A DNA stretch of 64,000 nucleotides from Rhodobacteraceae bacterium HLUCCA08 (GTDB lineage: Bacteria; Pseudomonadota; Alphaproteobacteria; Rhodobacterales; Rhodobacteraceae), in NCBI GenBank assembly GCA_001314655.1, contig LJSF01000001.1, forward strand, positions 1-64,000, in the 5' to 3' direction. The stretch's first letter is position 1, and each line of letters opens with the position of its first letter. Position numbers and translations under genes: made by a program. Positions 51,301 to 58,881 of the stretch are shown here, piece by piece. A model generated the notes under the pieces. The model worked only from the letters and a program-made list of their open reading frames with translations. It searched no databases and was not told the DNA's origin.

Positions 51301-51324
51301 CTCGGGCCGCGAGACGGGTAGAAG
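51297..51324 (+). promoter_or_regulatory. rpmG promoter overlapping the upstream stop codon
   Basis: TTGACT (51297-51302), which contains the TGA stop of the hypothetical gene, a 16-nt spacer and TAGAAG (51319-51324). Confidence 0.5.
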
Positions 51325-51384
51325 GCGGGCTTCCAGAGGAATTCACGCGCGGCCCGACCGGCCCGCGATCAGGAGACGCGAGCC

Positions 51385-51552
51385 ATGGCGAAGCCGACCA
51401 CCATCAAGATCCGCCTGAACTCCAGCGCAGGCACCGGGCATTTCTACGTGACCAAGAAGAATGCGCGCACGATGACCGAAAAGATGGTCGTCCGGAAATA
51501 CGATCCCGTCGCGCGCAAGCATGTCGAATACAAGGAAGGCAAGATCAAGTAA
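51385..51552 (+). CDS. rpmG: 50S ribosomal protein L33
   Basis: A 55-residue ribosomal protein, easily missed because of its size: [20 protein letters not shown], then [20 protein letters not shown] and [11 protein letters not shown]. It lacks the four zinc cysteines of C+ paralogues, so it is the zinc-independent (C-) form. AGGAGACG lies 8 nt before the ATG. It has its own promoter and a strong terminator. A longer open frame over the same bases in another phase is not a gene. Confidence 0.96.
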   Translation: MAKPTTIKIRLNSSAGTGHFYVTKKNARTMTEKMVVRKYDPVARKHVEYKEGKIK

Positions 51553-51577
51553 CCGATCTTCCTGTCTGACCCGACCG

Positions 51578-51609
51578 GGCCGCGCTGAGAAGCGCGGCCT
51601 TTCCTTTTT
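51578..51609 (+). terminator. rpmG intrinsic terminator
   Basis: Perfect 9-bp stem GGCCGCGCT (51578-51586) / AGCGCGGCC (51591-51599), loop GAGA, then TTTCCTTTTT (51600-51609). Confidence 0.92.
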
Positions 51610-51868
51610 GGGCAGGTGACATCCGGTGATTTCGATCAGACCCGGAGCGGCGGCCGATCCTGCCGATATCGAGGCGCCGGTGGGGTGTTGCTGGCCGGCG
51701 CTTTCGGCGGGTGGACAGGATGCGACGCTGTTGGCGCGCGCCCATTGATGACCCGGGCGGGGCCAGCACCGGTGACGCGCGGAAGCTATTTCCTGGCCAA
51801 GCGGGGCAGGCGGCGGCTGGGCAGCAGCCCTTTCCGGCGGTCGACTTGACCTGCGCGCTTTGACGCCA
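51610..51868. other. Intergenic spacer, no gene supported
   Basis: Part of the roughly 415-bp space between rpmG and the Bax-inhibitor gene. An open frame at 51616-51849 on the plus strand has no motif, no ribosome site and an arginine-rich shadow-like composition. No other signal is seen before the palindrome at 51869. Confidence 0.5.
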
Positions 51869-51904
51869 GGGGGCCAAGAAAATTACGTAATTTTCTTGGC
51901 CCCC
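51869..51904. repeat. 36-bp perfect palindrome
   Basis: The left half GGGGGCCAAGAAAATTAC (51869-51886) is the exact reverse complement of the right half (51887-51904), with ACGT at the centre and no loop. The AT-rich core stands out in this GC-rich region. It lies just downstream of the Bax-inhibitor gene's terminator. It could be a protein-binding site, a bidirectional terminator or a cruciform. Confidence 0.85.
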
Positions 51905-51944
51905 GCCCAAAAGGAAACGGGCCGCCCCGATCCGGAGCGGCCCG
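51905..51944 (-). terminator. Terminator of the Bax-inhibitor-1 gene
   Basis: On the minus strand an 8-bp stem CGGGCCGC/GCGGCCCG (51918-51925 and 51937-51944) is followed by the T-rich TTTCCTTTT (51917-51909). Confidence 0.85.
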
Positions 51945-51969
51945 CTTGCCTGGTCTGGCGTCCTGGCGA

Positions 51970-52740
51970 TTACTCGCGGTTGCCGAGCAGTTGCAGCAGG
52001 AACATGAACATGTTGATGAAGTCCAGGTAGAGATTCAGCGCGCCCATGATGGCGGCCTTGCCCAGCCATTCCCGGTCCCCATGCGCCGCGTGGGCGATAT
52101 AGGTGTTCTTGATGTTCTGCGTGTCATAGGCGGTCAGGCCGGCGAAGATCAGCACACCGAGCACCGAGATCGCGAACATCATCATGTCCGACTGGACGAA
52201 GATGTTGACGATCGAGGCCACGATCAGGCCGATCACGCCCATGATCAGGAAGGAGCCCCAGCCCGAGATGTCCTTTTTCGTGGTGTAGCCCCACAGCGAC
52301 AGGCCGGCAAAGGCGATCGCGGTGATCAGGAACACCTGCACGATCGAAAAATCGGTGAAGGTCAGGAAGATCCAGCTGATCGACACGCCCATCGCCGTGG
52401 CGAAGACGTAGAAGAACAATTGCGCCGCGGCCGCGGACAGGCGGTTGATCATGGCGCCGAAGGCAAAGACCATCACCAGCGGCAGGAACATCACCACCCA
52501 GCGCAGCGGCGAGGCATAGAGCGCATAGCCGAAATCGGTCAGGAACTGGCCCTCGCGGACCATGTATTGGGTCGGGCTGTCGGTCATCGTCAGCCCGCTG
52601 ATCGCCCAGGCGGCGAGCGCGGTGATCACCATGCCGACCGACATGGTGCCGTAGACCTTGTTCATATGGGCGCGCAGGCCCGCGTCGATCTCGGCGCTGC
52701 GGATGCCGACGCCGGTCCGGACGTCTTGATACTGAGCCAT
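51970..52740 (-). CDS. Bax inhibitor-1/YccA family membrane protein
   Basis: A 256-residue inner-membrane protein with seven predicted helices. BI-1 signatures: YGTMSVGMVITALAAWAISG, FFYVFATAMGVSISWIFLTF, and the last part TAYDTQNIKNTYIAHAAHGD and GALNLYLDFINMFMFLLQLL with the conserved Asp of the closing helix. BI-1 proteins act as pH-dependent calcium leak channels or as FtsH modulators (YccA). A strong terminator follows. The second ATG (52740) has the better spacing to CAGGAGG-like CTGGAGG; the first adds one Met. Confidence 0.93.
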   Translation of the reverse strand: MAQYQDVRTGVGIRSAEIDAGLRAHMNKVYGTMSVGMVITALAAWAISGLTMTDSPTQYMVREGQFLTDFGYALYASPLRWVVMFLPLVMVFAFGAMINRLSAAAAQLFFYVFATAMGVSISWIFLTFTDFSIVQVFLITAIAFAGLSLWGYTTKKDISGWGSFLIMGVIGLIVASIVNIFVQSDMMMFAISVLGVLIFAGLTAYDTQNIKNTYIAHAAHGDREWLGKAAIMGALNLYLDFINMFMFLLQLLGNRE

Positions 52741-52880
52741 CAATATCCTCCAGGGTTCAATAACGGGCCGTCCCGGAACGTTCCGGGACGGGGTTCAGAA
52801 AGGATATTGGCACATCACCCCCCCATTTCAAGAGAAACCGGGGGCGGTTGTGTTCGTTTCCGGCCCGAATGTCGCCGGCG

Positions 52881-53072
52881 TCAGTCCAGATCCCAGAACG
52901 GGCGGGCGGATTCCCGCGCCGCCTCGGCCGGGGTGATGCCGATATCGGCCAATTGCGCCGCGTCAAGACGGGCCAGGCAGCGGCGCTGGTGCCAGACACC
53001 GAGCATCCGGGCCAGCGACAGGCGCGACGCGGGGCGATGGCGGGACAGGGGACGGGCGATGACATGCGACAT
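52881..53072 (-). CDS. DUF1127 small protein
   Basis: A 63-residue basic protein starting MSHVIARPLSRHRPASRLSL; the C-terminal DUF1127 core is RRCLARLDAAQLADIGITPA then EAARESARPFW. DUF1127 proteins bind RNA and affect phosphate or carbon physiology and sRNA turnover in alphaproteobacteria (CcaF1 in Rhodobacter). It is divergent from a LysR gene 100 bp away, a recurring pairing, and a 20-bp inverted repeat lies between them, so the LysR protein is its likely regulator. Confidence 0.88.
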   Translation of the reverse strand: MSHVIARPLSRHRPASRLSLARMLGVWHQRRCLARLDAAQLADIGITPAEAARESARPFWDLD

Positions 53073-53139
53073 GGTGATACCTTGGGAGGGTTGAATCGTT
53101 GATGTTGATATAGTCCCTGCCACTCCATATGGAAAACGA

Positions 53140-53159
53140 ATGATTGAAATCTGAATCAT
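53140..53159. promoter_or_regulatory. LysR-type inverted repeat between DUF1127 and LysR genes
   Basis: ATGATT (53140-53145) and AATCAT (53154-53159), perfect arms with an 8-nt spacer, containing the LysR T-N-A geometry. The site lies 14-33 bp before the LysR start in an AT-rich patch. Confidence 0.6.
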
Positions 53160-53172
53160 CAAGGAAGTTGAT

Positions 53173-54027
53173 ATGGCTCGGAACCTCGACCTGACCGCCC
53201 TTCGGTCCTTTGCCACTGTCGCCGATGCCGGCGGCGTCACCCGTGCCGCGGGGCTGCTGCACCTGACGCAATCGGCGGTGTCGATGCAGCTCAAGCGGCT
53301 GGAAGAGGCGCTCGGGGTGTCGTTGATCGACCGTTCCGGCCGCTCGGTCGCGCTGACCCCGGCGGGCGAACAATTGCTGTCCTATGCCCGCCGCCTGCTG
53401 GCGCTCAACGACGAGGCCTGGGCGCGGCTGACCGGTGCGGCCTTCGAGGGGCGGATCACGCTGGGCGTGCCGCATGACATCGTCTACCCGGCGATCCCGC
53501 TGGTGCTGCAGCGGTTCGCGGCCGAGTTTCCGCGGATGAAGGTGCAGCTTGTCTCCTCCTATACCCGTGCCCTGCGCGAGCAGTTCCGCCGCGGCGAGGC
53601 CGAGGTCGTGCTGACCACCGAGGACGAGGTCGGCCCCGATGGCGAAACCCTGGCCGTCAAGCGGCTGGTCTGGATCGGCGCGCCGGGCGGCCAGGCCTGG
53701 CGCCAGCGCCCGCTGCGCCTGGCGCATGAGGAACGCTGCATCTTTCGCGCCGGGGTGCAGCGGCGGCTGGACGAGGCCGGCATCGCCTGGGAAAACGCCG
53801 TCGAGACCAACTCGACCCGCACCTCCGAGGCGACGGTCAGCGCCGACCTGGCGGTGCATACGATGATCGAAGGCACCGCGCCGACCTATCTCGAAGAGAT
53901 CGCCCATGGCGGCGCCCTGCCGGGTCTGCGCGAGACCCGGATCAACCTATACGTGAGCAATGCGGCCGCCGCGCCCGGGGTCGAGGCCCTGGCCGACATG
54001 ATCCGGACCAGCTTTGCCGCGCTTTGA
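53173..54027 (+). CDS. LysR-type transcriptional regulator
   Basis: A 284-residue LysR protein. The N-terminal wHTH is NLDLTALRSFATVADAGGVT, then LHLTQSAVSMQLKRLEEALG; the linker (SLIDRSGRSVALTPAGEQLL) and effector domain follow. AAGGAAG precedes the ATG. It is divergent from the DUF1127 gene, and this LysR-DUF1127 pairing recurs in Rhodobacteraceae. The effector is unknown. Confidence 0.93.
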   Translation: MARNLDLTALRSFATVADAGGVTRAAGLLHLTQSAVSMQLKRLEEALGVSLIDRSGRSVALTPAGEQLLSYARRLLALNDEAWARLTGAAFEGRITLGVPHDIVYPAIPLVLQRFAAEFPRMKVQLVSSYTRALREQFRRGEAEVVLTTEDEVGPDGETLAVKRLVWIGAPGGQAWRQRPLRLAHEERCIFRAGVQRRLDEAGIAWENAVETNSTRTSEATVSADLAVHTMIEGTAPTYLEEIAHGGALPGLRETRINLYVSNAAAAPGVEALADMIRTSFAAL

Positions 54028-54057
54028 GTGGCGGGCGGGCCGGTCCGGCCCGGCGGG

Positions 54058-55014
54058 TCAGGGGGTGACGACGACCTTGCCGGTGCTGCGCCGGTCGCGC
54101 AGAAGCGCCAGCGCCTCGTCCGCGCGATCCAGCGGCAGGACATGGCTGACATGGGGGCTGAGCCCGCCCTCGGCATACCAGGTCATCAGCGTGTCGAGGC
54201 TGTCCATCAACACCTGAGGGGCGAATGCCAGGTAGCCGCCCCAATAGACGCCGATCACGTCGACATTCTTGACCAGAAGGTGATTGGCCGGCACCTGCGG
54301 CACCTCGCCGCTGGCAAAGCCGATGGCCAGCATCCGCCCCTCGCGCCGCATCGCCCGCAGGCAGGCGGAAAAGGCCGCGCCGCCGACTGCGTCATAGACC
54401 ACATCGGCGCCGCCCAGGGCGCGCAGTTCGGCCGCAAGGTCGGCCTCGGCATCGACCAGGTGATCGGCCCCGGCCTGGCGCGCGATGTCCAGCTTACTGG
54501 CCCCGCGGGCGACCGCAACCACCTGGGCGCCCATGCGTTTTCCGATCTCGACCGCGGTCAGCCCGACCCCGCCGGCGGCCCCCAGAACGACCAGGGTTTC
54601 GCCGGCGCGCAGCCGGGCGCGGCGGTCGAGCGCAAGGTGCGACGTGCCATAGGCGACCTGAAAGCCGGCGGCGATCTCGGAGGGCATCGCGTCGGGCACC
54701 GGGCGGCAAAGCGCGGCCGGCACGCAGGCGGTTTCGGCCAGCCCGCCCTGGCCGGCAAAGGCGATGACGCGGCTGCCGGGGGCGGGGCCGTCGGTGCCCG
54801 GACCCAGCGCGGTCACGGTCCCGCACAATTCCATCCCCAGGGTGAAGGGGGCGGGGGGTGTCTCCTGGTAGCGACCTTCGATCATCAACAGGTCGGCGAA
54901 GTTCAGACCGCAGGCGGCGACGGCGATCTGCACCTCGCCGGGGCCGGGCCGCGGGGCGGGGTGGTCGACCAGCCGGGGGGGCTGGCCGATTTCGGTGACC
55001 TGGAAGGCGCGCAA
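54058..55014 (-). CDS. NADPH:quinone oxidoreductase family (MDR) protein
   Basis: A 318-residue zinc-free medium-chain reductase. The N-terminal GroES-like domain (CGLNFADLLMIEGRYQETPP, LGMELCGTVTALG) and the Rossmann motif LVVLGAAGGVGLTAVEIGKR are present, with the C-terminal DALALLRDRRSTGKVVVTP-like end (DEALALLRDRRSTGKVVV). Members reduce quinones or enoyl groups with NADPH. It is convergent with the LysR gene and divergent from the XRE gene. Confidence 0.93.
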   Translation of the reverse strand: MRAFQVTEIGQPPRLVDHPAPRPGPGEVQIAVAACGLNFADLLMIEGRYQETPPAPFTLGMELCGTVTALGPGTDGPAPGSRVIAFAGQGGLAETACVPAALCRPVPDAMPSEIAAGFQVAYGTSHLALDRRARLRAGETLVVLGAAGGVGLTAVEIGKRMGAQVVAVARGASKLDIARQAGADHLVDAEADLAAELRALGGADVVYDAVGGAAFSACLRAMRREGRMLAIGFASGEVPQVPANHLLVKNVDVIGVYWGGYLAFAPQVLMDSLDTLMTWYAEGGLSPHVSHVLPLDRADEALALLRDRRSTGKVVVTP

Positions 55015-55110
55015 GGGCGATGACTCCGTGGTGTCGGGATTCGAATTTCAACCCGTTCTTGCCCCGAAAAGCAGCGAAGTACGAAACTGTCAATTGCTTT
55101 ACGTTACGGA

Positions 55111-55126
55111 ATGTTATCGCTAACAT
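55111..55126. promoter_or_regulatory. ATGTTA-N4-TAACAT palindrome, LacI/GntR-like operator
   Basis: ATGTTA (55111-55116), TCGC, TAACAT (55121-55126), a perfect inverted repeat matching the operator form of LacI-family gluconate repressors. It overlaps a possible promoter (TTTACG 55098-55103, 17 nt, TAACAT 55121-55126) for the XRE gene, in an AT-rich stretch of 55015-55293 that holds no gene. Confidence 0.5.
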
Positions 55127-55293
55127 ACGGGCTCAACCTGTCCAAAAGGTCAAGTCGCCGACTGCAACCGTTGCGTGTCCCGGGTCGGGTGGGGTTCTTT
55201 GCTCGCACCAACGAGGGATTGACCCTGAAGAAACCCGACCCTGGTGAGAGGACGGGTGACAACTGTACTTTGAAAGCGAAGGTTGAACTGTTC

Positions 55294-55659
55294 ATGAAAC
55301 ACCCTGTGGACGTCCATGTGGGAAAGCGTATCCGCCATCGGCGGTGGATGATCGGAACCACGCAGCAGCAACTTGCTGAAAAGGTGGGGATCAAATTTCA
55401 GCAGATACAGAAATACGAAACCGGTATGAACCGGGTCAGCGCCTCGCGCCTGTGGGACATTGCCCGCGTTCTGGGTGTCGAAGTGTCGTTCTTTTTCGAA
55501 GGCCTTGGCGAGGCGCCGGTGCAGAATTCCGGCGACATGCCCGATGATGTGCTGGCCGATCGGGAAGCCCTGGAACTGCTGCGCTCGTATTACGCGATCC
55601 CCGAAACCCAGCGTCGGCGCCTGTTCGACCTGGCCCGCGTTCTGAGCGAAGCGGCCTGA
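55294..55659 (+). CDS. XRE-family transcriptional regulator
   Basis: A 121-residue regulator with an N-terminal Cro/C1 helix-turn-helix (VGKRIRHRRWMIGTTQQQLA, then EKVGIKFQQIQKYETGMNRV) and a short C-terminal helical tail (LADREALELLRSYYAIPETQ). Highly similar small XRE proteins are general in Rhodobacterales. The ATG at 55294 gives MKHPVDVHVGKR, the usual start, leaving a leader of about 165 nt after the candidate promoter; an in-frame start at 55111 would add a basic, unlikely stretch. A good intrinsic terminator follows. Confidence 0.9.
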   Translation: MKHPVDVHVGKRIRHRRWMIGTTQQQLAEKVGIKFQQIQKYETGMNRVSASRLWDIARVLGVEVSFFFEGLGEAPVQNSGDMPDDVLADREALELLRSYYAIPETQRRRLFDLARVLSEAA

Positions 55660-55700
55660 GACCAACGCGCTTGACCCGCTCGACAAGGGCGGCGACAAGG

Positions 55701-55732
55701 CCCCCGACAGTCATTGCTGCCGGGGGTTTTTT
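55701..55732 (+). terminator. Terminator of the XRE gene, abutting the hisN start
   Basis: CCCCCGACAG (55701-55710) pairs with CTGCCGGGGG (55717-55726) with one mismatch, a 6-nt loop and a run of six T (55727-55732). One base later the hisN ATG begins. Confidence 0.88.
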
Positions 55733-55733
55733 C

Positions 55734-56534
55734 ATGGAGCCGAGCGAGGCGGACCGCGCCGCGATCATCGCCTGCGCCCATGACATGGCCGACGCCGCGC
55801 GGGCGGCGATCCTGCCGCATTTCCGCGCCGTGGGGCTGGGCGCCGACAACAAGCTGCAGGACGGTTTCGATCCGGTGACCGAGGCCGATCGCGCCGCCGA
55901 ACGGGCGATGCGCGCGGTTCTGGCCGCGCAACGCCCCGACGACGCGGTGCTGGGCGAGGAATACGGTGCCCAAACGGGCCAGAGCGGCCTGACCTGGGTG
56001 CTGGATCCGATCGACGGCACCCGGGCCTTTCTGTCGGGCACCCCGACCTGGGGCGTGCTGATCGCGCTGAGCGGCCCGGACGGCCCGGCCTATGGGCTGA
56101 TCGACCAGCCCCATGTCGGCGAACGGTTCGAGGGCGGGTTCGGCCGCGCCCTGGTGACCGGGCCGCGCGGGGTGCGGCCGCTGGCGGCGCGCCCGCCGCG
56201 CCCGCTGGAGGAGGCGATCCTGTTCACCACCTTTCCCGAGGTCGGAACCGCAGCCGAGGGCGCCGCCTTTCGCCAGGTTGCGGATCGGGTGCGGCTGACC
56301 CGCTACGGCATGGATTGCTATGCCTATGCGCTGGTCGCCGCGGGCCAGATCGACCTGGTGATCGAGGCCGGGCTGCAGCCCTATGACATCGCCGCGCCGA
56401 TCGCGGTGATCGAGGCGGCGGGCGGCATCGTGACCGACTGGCGCGGCGGGCCGGCGGCGCAGGGCGGCCGGGTCGTGGCGGCGGCGAACCGGGCGGTGCT
56501 GGACCAGGCGCTGGCGATCCTGGCAGAGGTCTGA
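55734..56534 (+). CDS. hisN: Histidinol-phosphatase, inositol-monophosphatase type
   Basis: A 266-residue IMPase-superfamily enzyme. Metal motifs are LGEEYGA, VLDPIDGTRAFLSGTPTWG and YDIAAPIAVIEAAGG. The Thr-Arg-Ala-Phe after DG distinguishes HisN from SuhB-type proteins (which have TTNF). It would hydrolyse histidinol phosphate in histidine synthesis. The ATG at 55734 lies one base after the T-run of the upstream terminator, so the only ribosome-site-like sequence is GGGGG of the hairpin. An upstream TTG (55671) in frame is possible but would start before that terminator. Confidence 0.88.
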   Translation: MEPSEADRAAIIACAHDMADAARAAILPHFRAVGLGADNKLQDGFDPVTEADRAAERAMRAVLAAQRPDDAVLGEEYGAQTGQSGLTWVLDPIDGTRAFLSGTPTWGVLIALSGPDGPAYGLIDQPHVGERFEGGFGRALVTGPRGVRPLAARPPRPLEEAILFTTFPEVGTAAEGAAFRQVADRVRLTRYGMDCYAYALVAAGQIDLVIEAGLQPYDIAAPIAVIEAAGGIVTDWRGGPAAQGGRVVAAANRAVLDQALAILAEV

Positions 56535-56590
56535 GGGGGCTTTGCCCCCGCCGTCGGCCCGCCGGGCGTTTGCGACCCGAAGACGCGGGG
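56533..56590. repeat. GGGGGC-hairpin intergenic repeat, copy 2
   Basis: GAGGGGGC, TTT, GCCCCC (56533-56549), GCCG-rich middle and GACCCGAAGACGC near 56575-56587, matching 8553-8617. The hairpin overlaps the hisN stop. The remaining bases to 56875 contain no gene I can support. Confidence 0.55.
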
Positions 56591-56875
56591 TTGCCGAAAA
56601 CTTGCCGGGCCAAGCGGCATCTGCGGGCTTTGCGCAATGGTTTCGGGGCATCGTTCTGAAATCGCGGGAAGATCACCTGCGGTTTCACGTCGGTGCGGCG
56701 TCGGGATCGCGTCGCTGCGGGGATCGGTGAAGGCCGGCGCGGCGCGGCGTCTTGCCGACCAGTGATGCCGACCTGCGCGGCGCATGGAGCCGGCCCAAGC
56801 CTTGCCTTGTCGTGGCCCGAGCCTTGCCATACTCCTGTGTCACGCATCCGGGTGGACACGGACAGGAGAGACCCG

Positions 56876-57361
56876 ATGAAACCTCTTGCGACCCTTTTCG
56901 CGGCGCTGCTGGGCCTGACGGCCTGCGTCGCCGTGGTGCCGGTGCCGATTTCGGTCGGGACCTCGGGCGCGCCGCAAACGGTGCAGAGCCCGGGCCGGGT
57001 CGATGCCTTCGGCGCCGCGCTGAACCAGGAACGGGCCGGGGCTGGCCTGGCGCCGGTGTCGCTGAACGACCGGCTGAAGGCGGCCGCCGAGGCCCATGCC
57101 TTCGACATGGTGCGGATGGGGTTCTTCGACCATGCCTCGCCCAACGGGGCCAGTGTCGGGGATCGGGTCGCGTCCCAGGGCTACAACTGGTGCCACGTGG
57201 CCGAGAACATCGCCAAGGGCCAGCCGACCGAGATCGCCGTGCTGCGGTCCTGGATGGACAGCCCGGGCCACCGGCGCAACAACCTGTCGCCGCGGGCCAC
57301 GGAATACGGGCTGGGCCATGCCGGTGATGTCTGGGTCCTGGTGATGGCGGCGGGCTGCTAG
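56876..57361 (+). CDS. CAP (SCP/PR-1) domain lipoprotein
   Basis: A 161-residue lipoprotein: MKPLATLFAALLGLTACVAV has lipobox LTAC. The CAP domain is clear: FGAALNQERAGAGLAPVSLN, AAEAHAFDMVRMGFFDHASP, WCHVAENIAKGQ and WMDSPGHRRNNLSPRATEYG. It is the membrane-anchored counterpart of the secreted CAP protein at 28851-29324. AGGAGAGA precedes the ATG. Functions of bacterial CAP proteins are poorly known. Confidence 0.92.
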   Translation: MKPLATLFAALLGLTACVAVVPVPISVGTSGAPQTVQSPGRVDAFGAALNQERAGAGLAPVSLNDRLKAAAEAHAFDMVRMGFFDHASPNGASVGDRVASQGYNWCHVAENIAKGQPTEIAVLRSWMDSPGHRRNNLSPRATEYGLGHAGDVWVLVMAAGC

Positions 57362-57407
57362 AGCGCGCCTGTCCCGCCGGGCCCTGATCGGCGGGCCCGT
57401 GGCAGAG

Positions 57408-57428
57408 GCCCCGGGTCAGGCCCGGGGC
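57408..57428. repeat. REP-like palindrome, copy 2, overlapping guaD
   Basis: GCCCCGGG (57408-57415), TCAGG, CCCGGGGC (57421-57428). Read on the minus strand it equals the copy at 26946-26966 with one change. It includes the stop codon and last three codons of the guanine deaminase gene. Confidence 0.6.
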
Positions 57429-58714
57429 AGGACGGCTCTGCCCGCCACGTAGACCGCGGCGATGGCGCGGTCATCGCCCATCATGATGGTCGGGAACAAG
57501 GCCTCCCACAGGTCCTCCGCCCGCTCCGCGCGCTGGGCGATGGCGGGGGTGGAGGCAAGGTCGAGCACGCAGAGATCGGCCTCGGCCCCCGGGGTCAGGG
57601 TGCCGATCGTGCCGCCCAGGTGCAGGGCGCGGGCCGAGCCTTCGGTGGCCAGCCACATCAGCTGTGCGGGGTGCAGCGGGTGGTGCGCCAGCTGGCCGAT
57701 CTCGTAGGCCGCGGCCATGGTGCGCAGCATGGAAAACGACGACCCGCCGCCGGTATCGGTGGCCAGGCCCACCCGGATGCCGTCGGCCTTGCGGGCGGCC
57801 ATGTCGAACAGCCCAGAGCCGATGAAGGTGTTCGAGGTCGGGCAATGGACCAGGGCCGCGCCGACCTCGCGCAGCCGGGCGATTTCGCGCGGCGCCAGGT
57901 GGATCGCATGGCCGAAAAGGGCCCTTGGCCCGATGAGGCCCGCCCGCTCGTAGGTCTCCAGGTAATCGCGCGCCTCGGGGAACAGCTCCGACACCCAGGC
58001 GACTTCCTCGGTCTGTTCGCTCAGATGCGTCTGCATCAGGCAATCGGGGTGGTCGGCCCAAAGCGCGCCCAGGGCCTGCAGCTGGTCGCGCGTCGAGGTC
58101 GGCGAAAAGCGCGGCGTGATCGCATACAGCGCCCGGCCGCGCCCGTGCCAGCGTTCCAGCAGGGCCTTGCTGTCGTCATGGGCGCTTTGGGCGGTGTCGC
58201 GCAGATCGTCGGGGGCGTTGCGGTCCATGCAGGTCTTGCCGGCGATCACCCGCATGTCGCGCGCCGCCGCGGCTTCGAAGAACGCGTCGACCGAGCCGGG
58301 GTGGATCGTGCAATAGCTGGTCAGCGTCGTGGTGCCATGGGCCAGCGCCAGGTCCAGCGCCCGCCCGGCCTGTTGCGCGGCATGGGCGGGATCGGCAAAC
58401 CGGGCCTCTTCGGGAAAGGTATAGCCGTTCAGCCAGTCGATCAGCCGCTTGCCCCAGCTCGCGATGATGCCGGTCTGGGGATAATGCATGTGGGCATCGA
58501 CGAAACCGGCGGTGATCAGCCGCGGCCCGTGATCGGTCACGGCCGCGTCCGGATGGGCGGCGCGCAGGGTGTCGGCATTGTCCACCGCGACGATCCGGCC
58601 AGCGTCGATCAGCACGCCGCCGCGGTCGTCGACATCGGCGGTCTCGGTCCAGGGCGCGGCGAAGGGATCGCCGGAAAAGCGCAGGGTCCGGCCGATCAGG
58701 AGGGTCTTGGTCAT
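57416..58714 (-). CDS. guaD: Guanine deaminase
   Basis: A 432-residue amidohydrolase that converts guanine to xanthine. The zinc motif is FVDAHMHYPQTGII; further ligands and substrate residues lie in YAITPRFSPTST, MQTHLSEQTEEV, GHAIHLAPRE and GLATDTGGGSSFSM. Length and motifs fit GuaD rather than other cytosine or adenine deaminases. Its 3' end runs into a REP-like palindrome. No xanthine dehydrogenase gene is in the window. Confidence 0.95.
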   Translation of the reverse strand: MTKTLLIGRTLRFSGDPFAAPWTETADVDDRGGVLIDAGRIVAVDNADTLRAAHPDAAVTDHGPRLITAGFVDAHMHYPQTGIIASWGKRLIDWLNGYTFPEEARFADPAHAAQQAGRALDLALAHGTTTLTSYCTIHPGSVDAFFEAAAARDMRVIAGKTCMDRNAPDDLRDTAQSAHDDSKALLERWHGRGRALYAITPRFSPTSTRDQLQALGALWADHPDCLMQTHLSEQTEEVAWVSELFPEARDYLETYERAGLIGPRALFGHAIHLAPREIARLREVGAALVHCPTSNTFIGSGLFDMAARKADGIRVGLATDTGGGSSFSMLRTMAAAYEIGQLAHHPLHPAQLMWLATEGSARALHLGGTIGTLTPGAEADLCVLDLASTPAIAQRAERAEDLWEALFPTIMMGDDRAIAAVYVAGRAVLPRA

Positions 58715-58828
58715 GGCGCGACGCTAGCGCGGTGCGGCGGGCGGGGAAAGCGCGTTCGCATGCCGCGCCGGACGCGCCGAATGCCGCTTGACGGCGGTCG
58801 ATCCGGGGCCTGCGCGGGCAGGCTGCGC

Positions 58829-58856
58829 TTGAGGGTGCGGTCGGTTCGGCTATTGT
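58829..58856 (+). promoter_or_regulatory. Promoter of the mgtE operon
   Basis: TTGAGG (58829-58834), a 16-nt spacer and TATTGT (58851-58856), about 26 nt before the mgtE ATG. The short leader leaves no room for a magnesium riboswitch. Confidence 0.6.
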
Positions 58857-58881
58857 GCCCCGAAAAGATCAGGGGCACGGT

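Noticed and set aside
51616-51849. 77-codon open frame between rpmG and the Bax-inhibitor gene
   Set aside because: No ribosome site, no motif and shadow-like composition; it lies after a strong terminator.
58715-58881. Magnesium riboswitch (M-box) before mgtE
   Set aside because: The probable promoter is about 26 nt from the start codon, leaving too short a leader.
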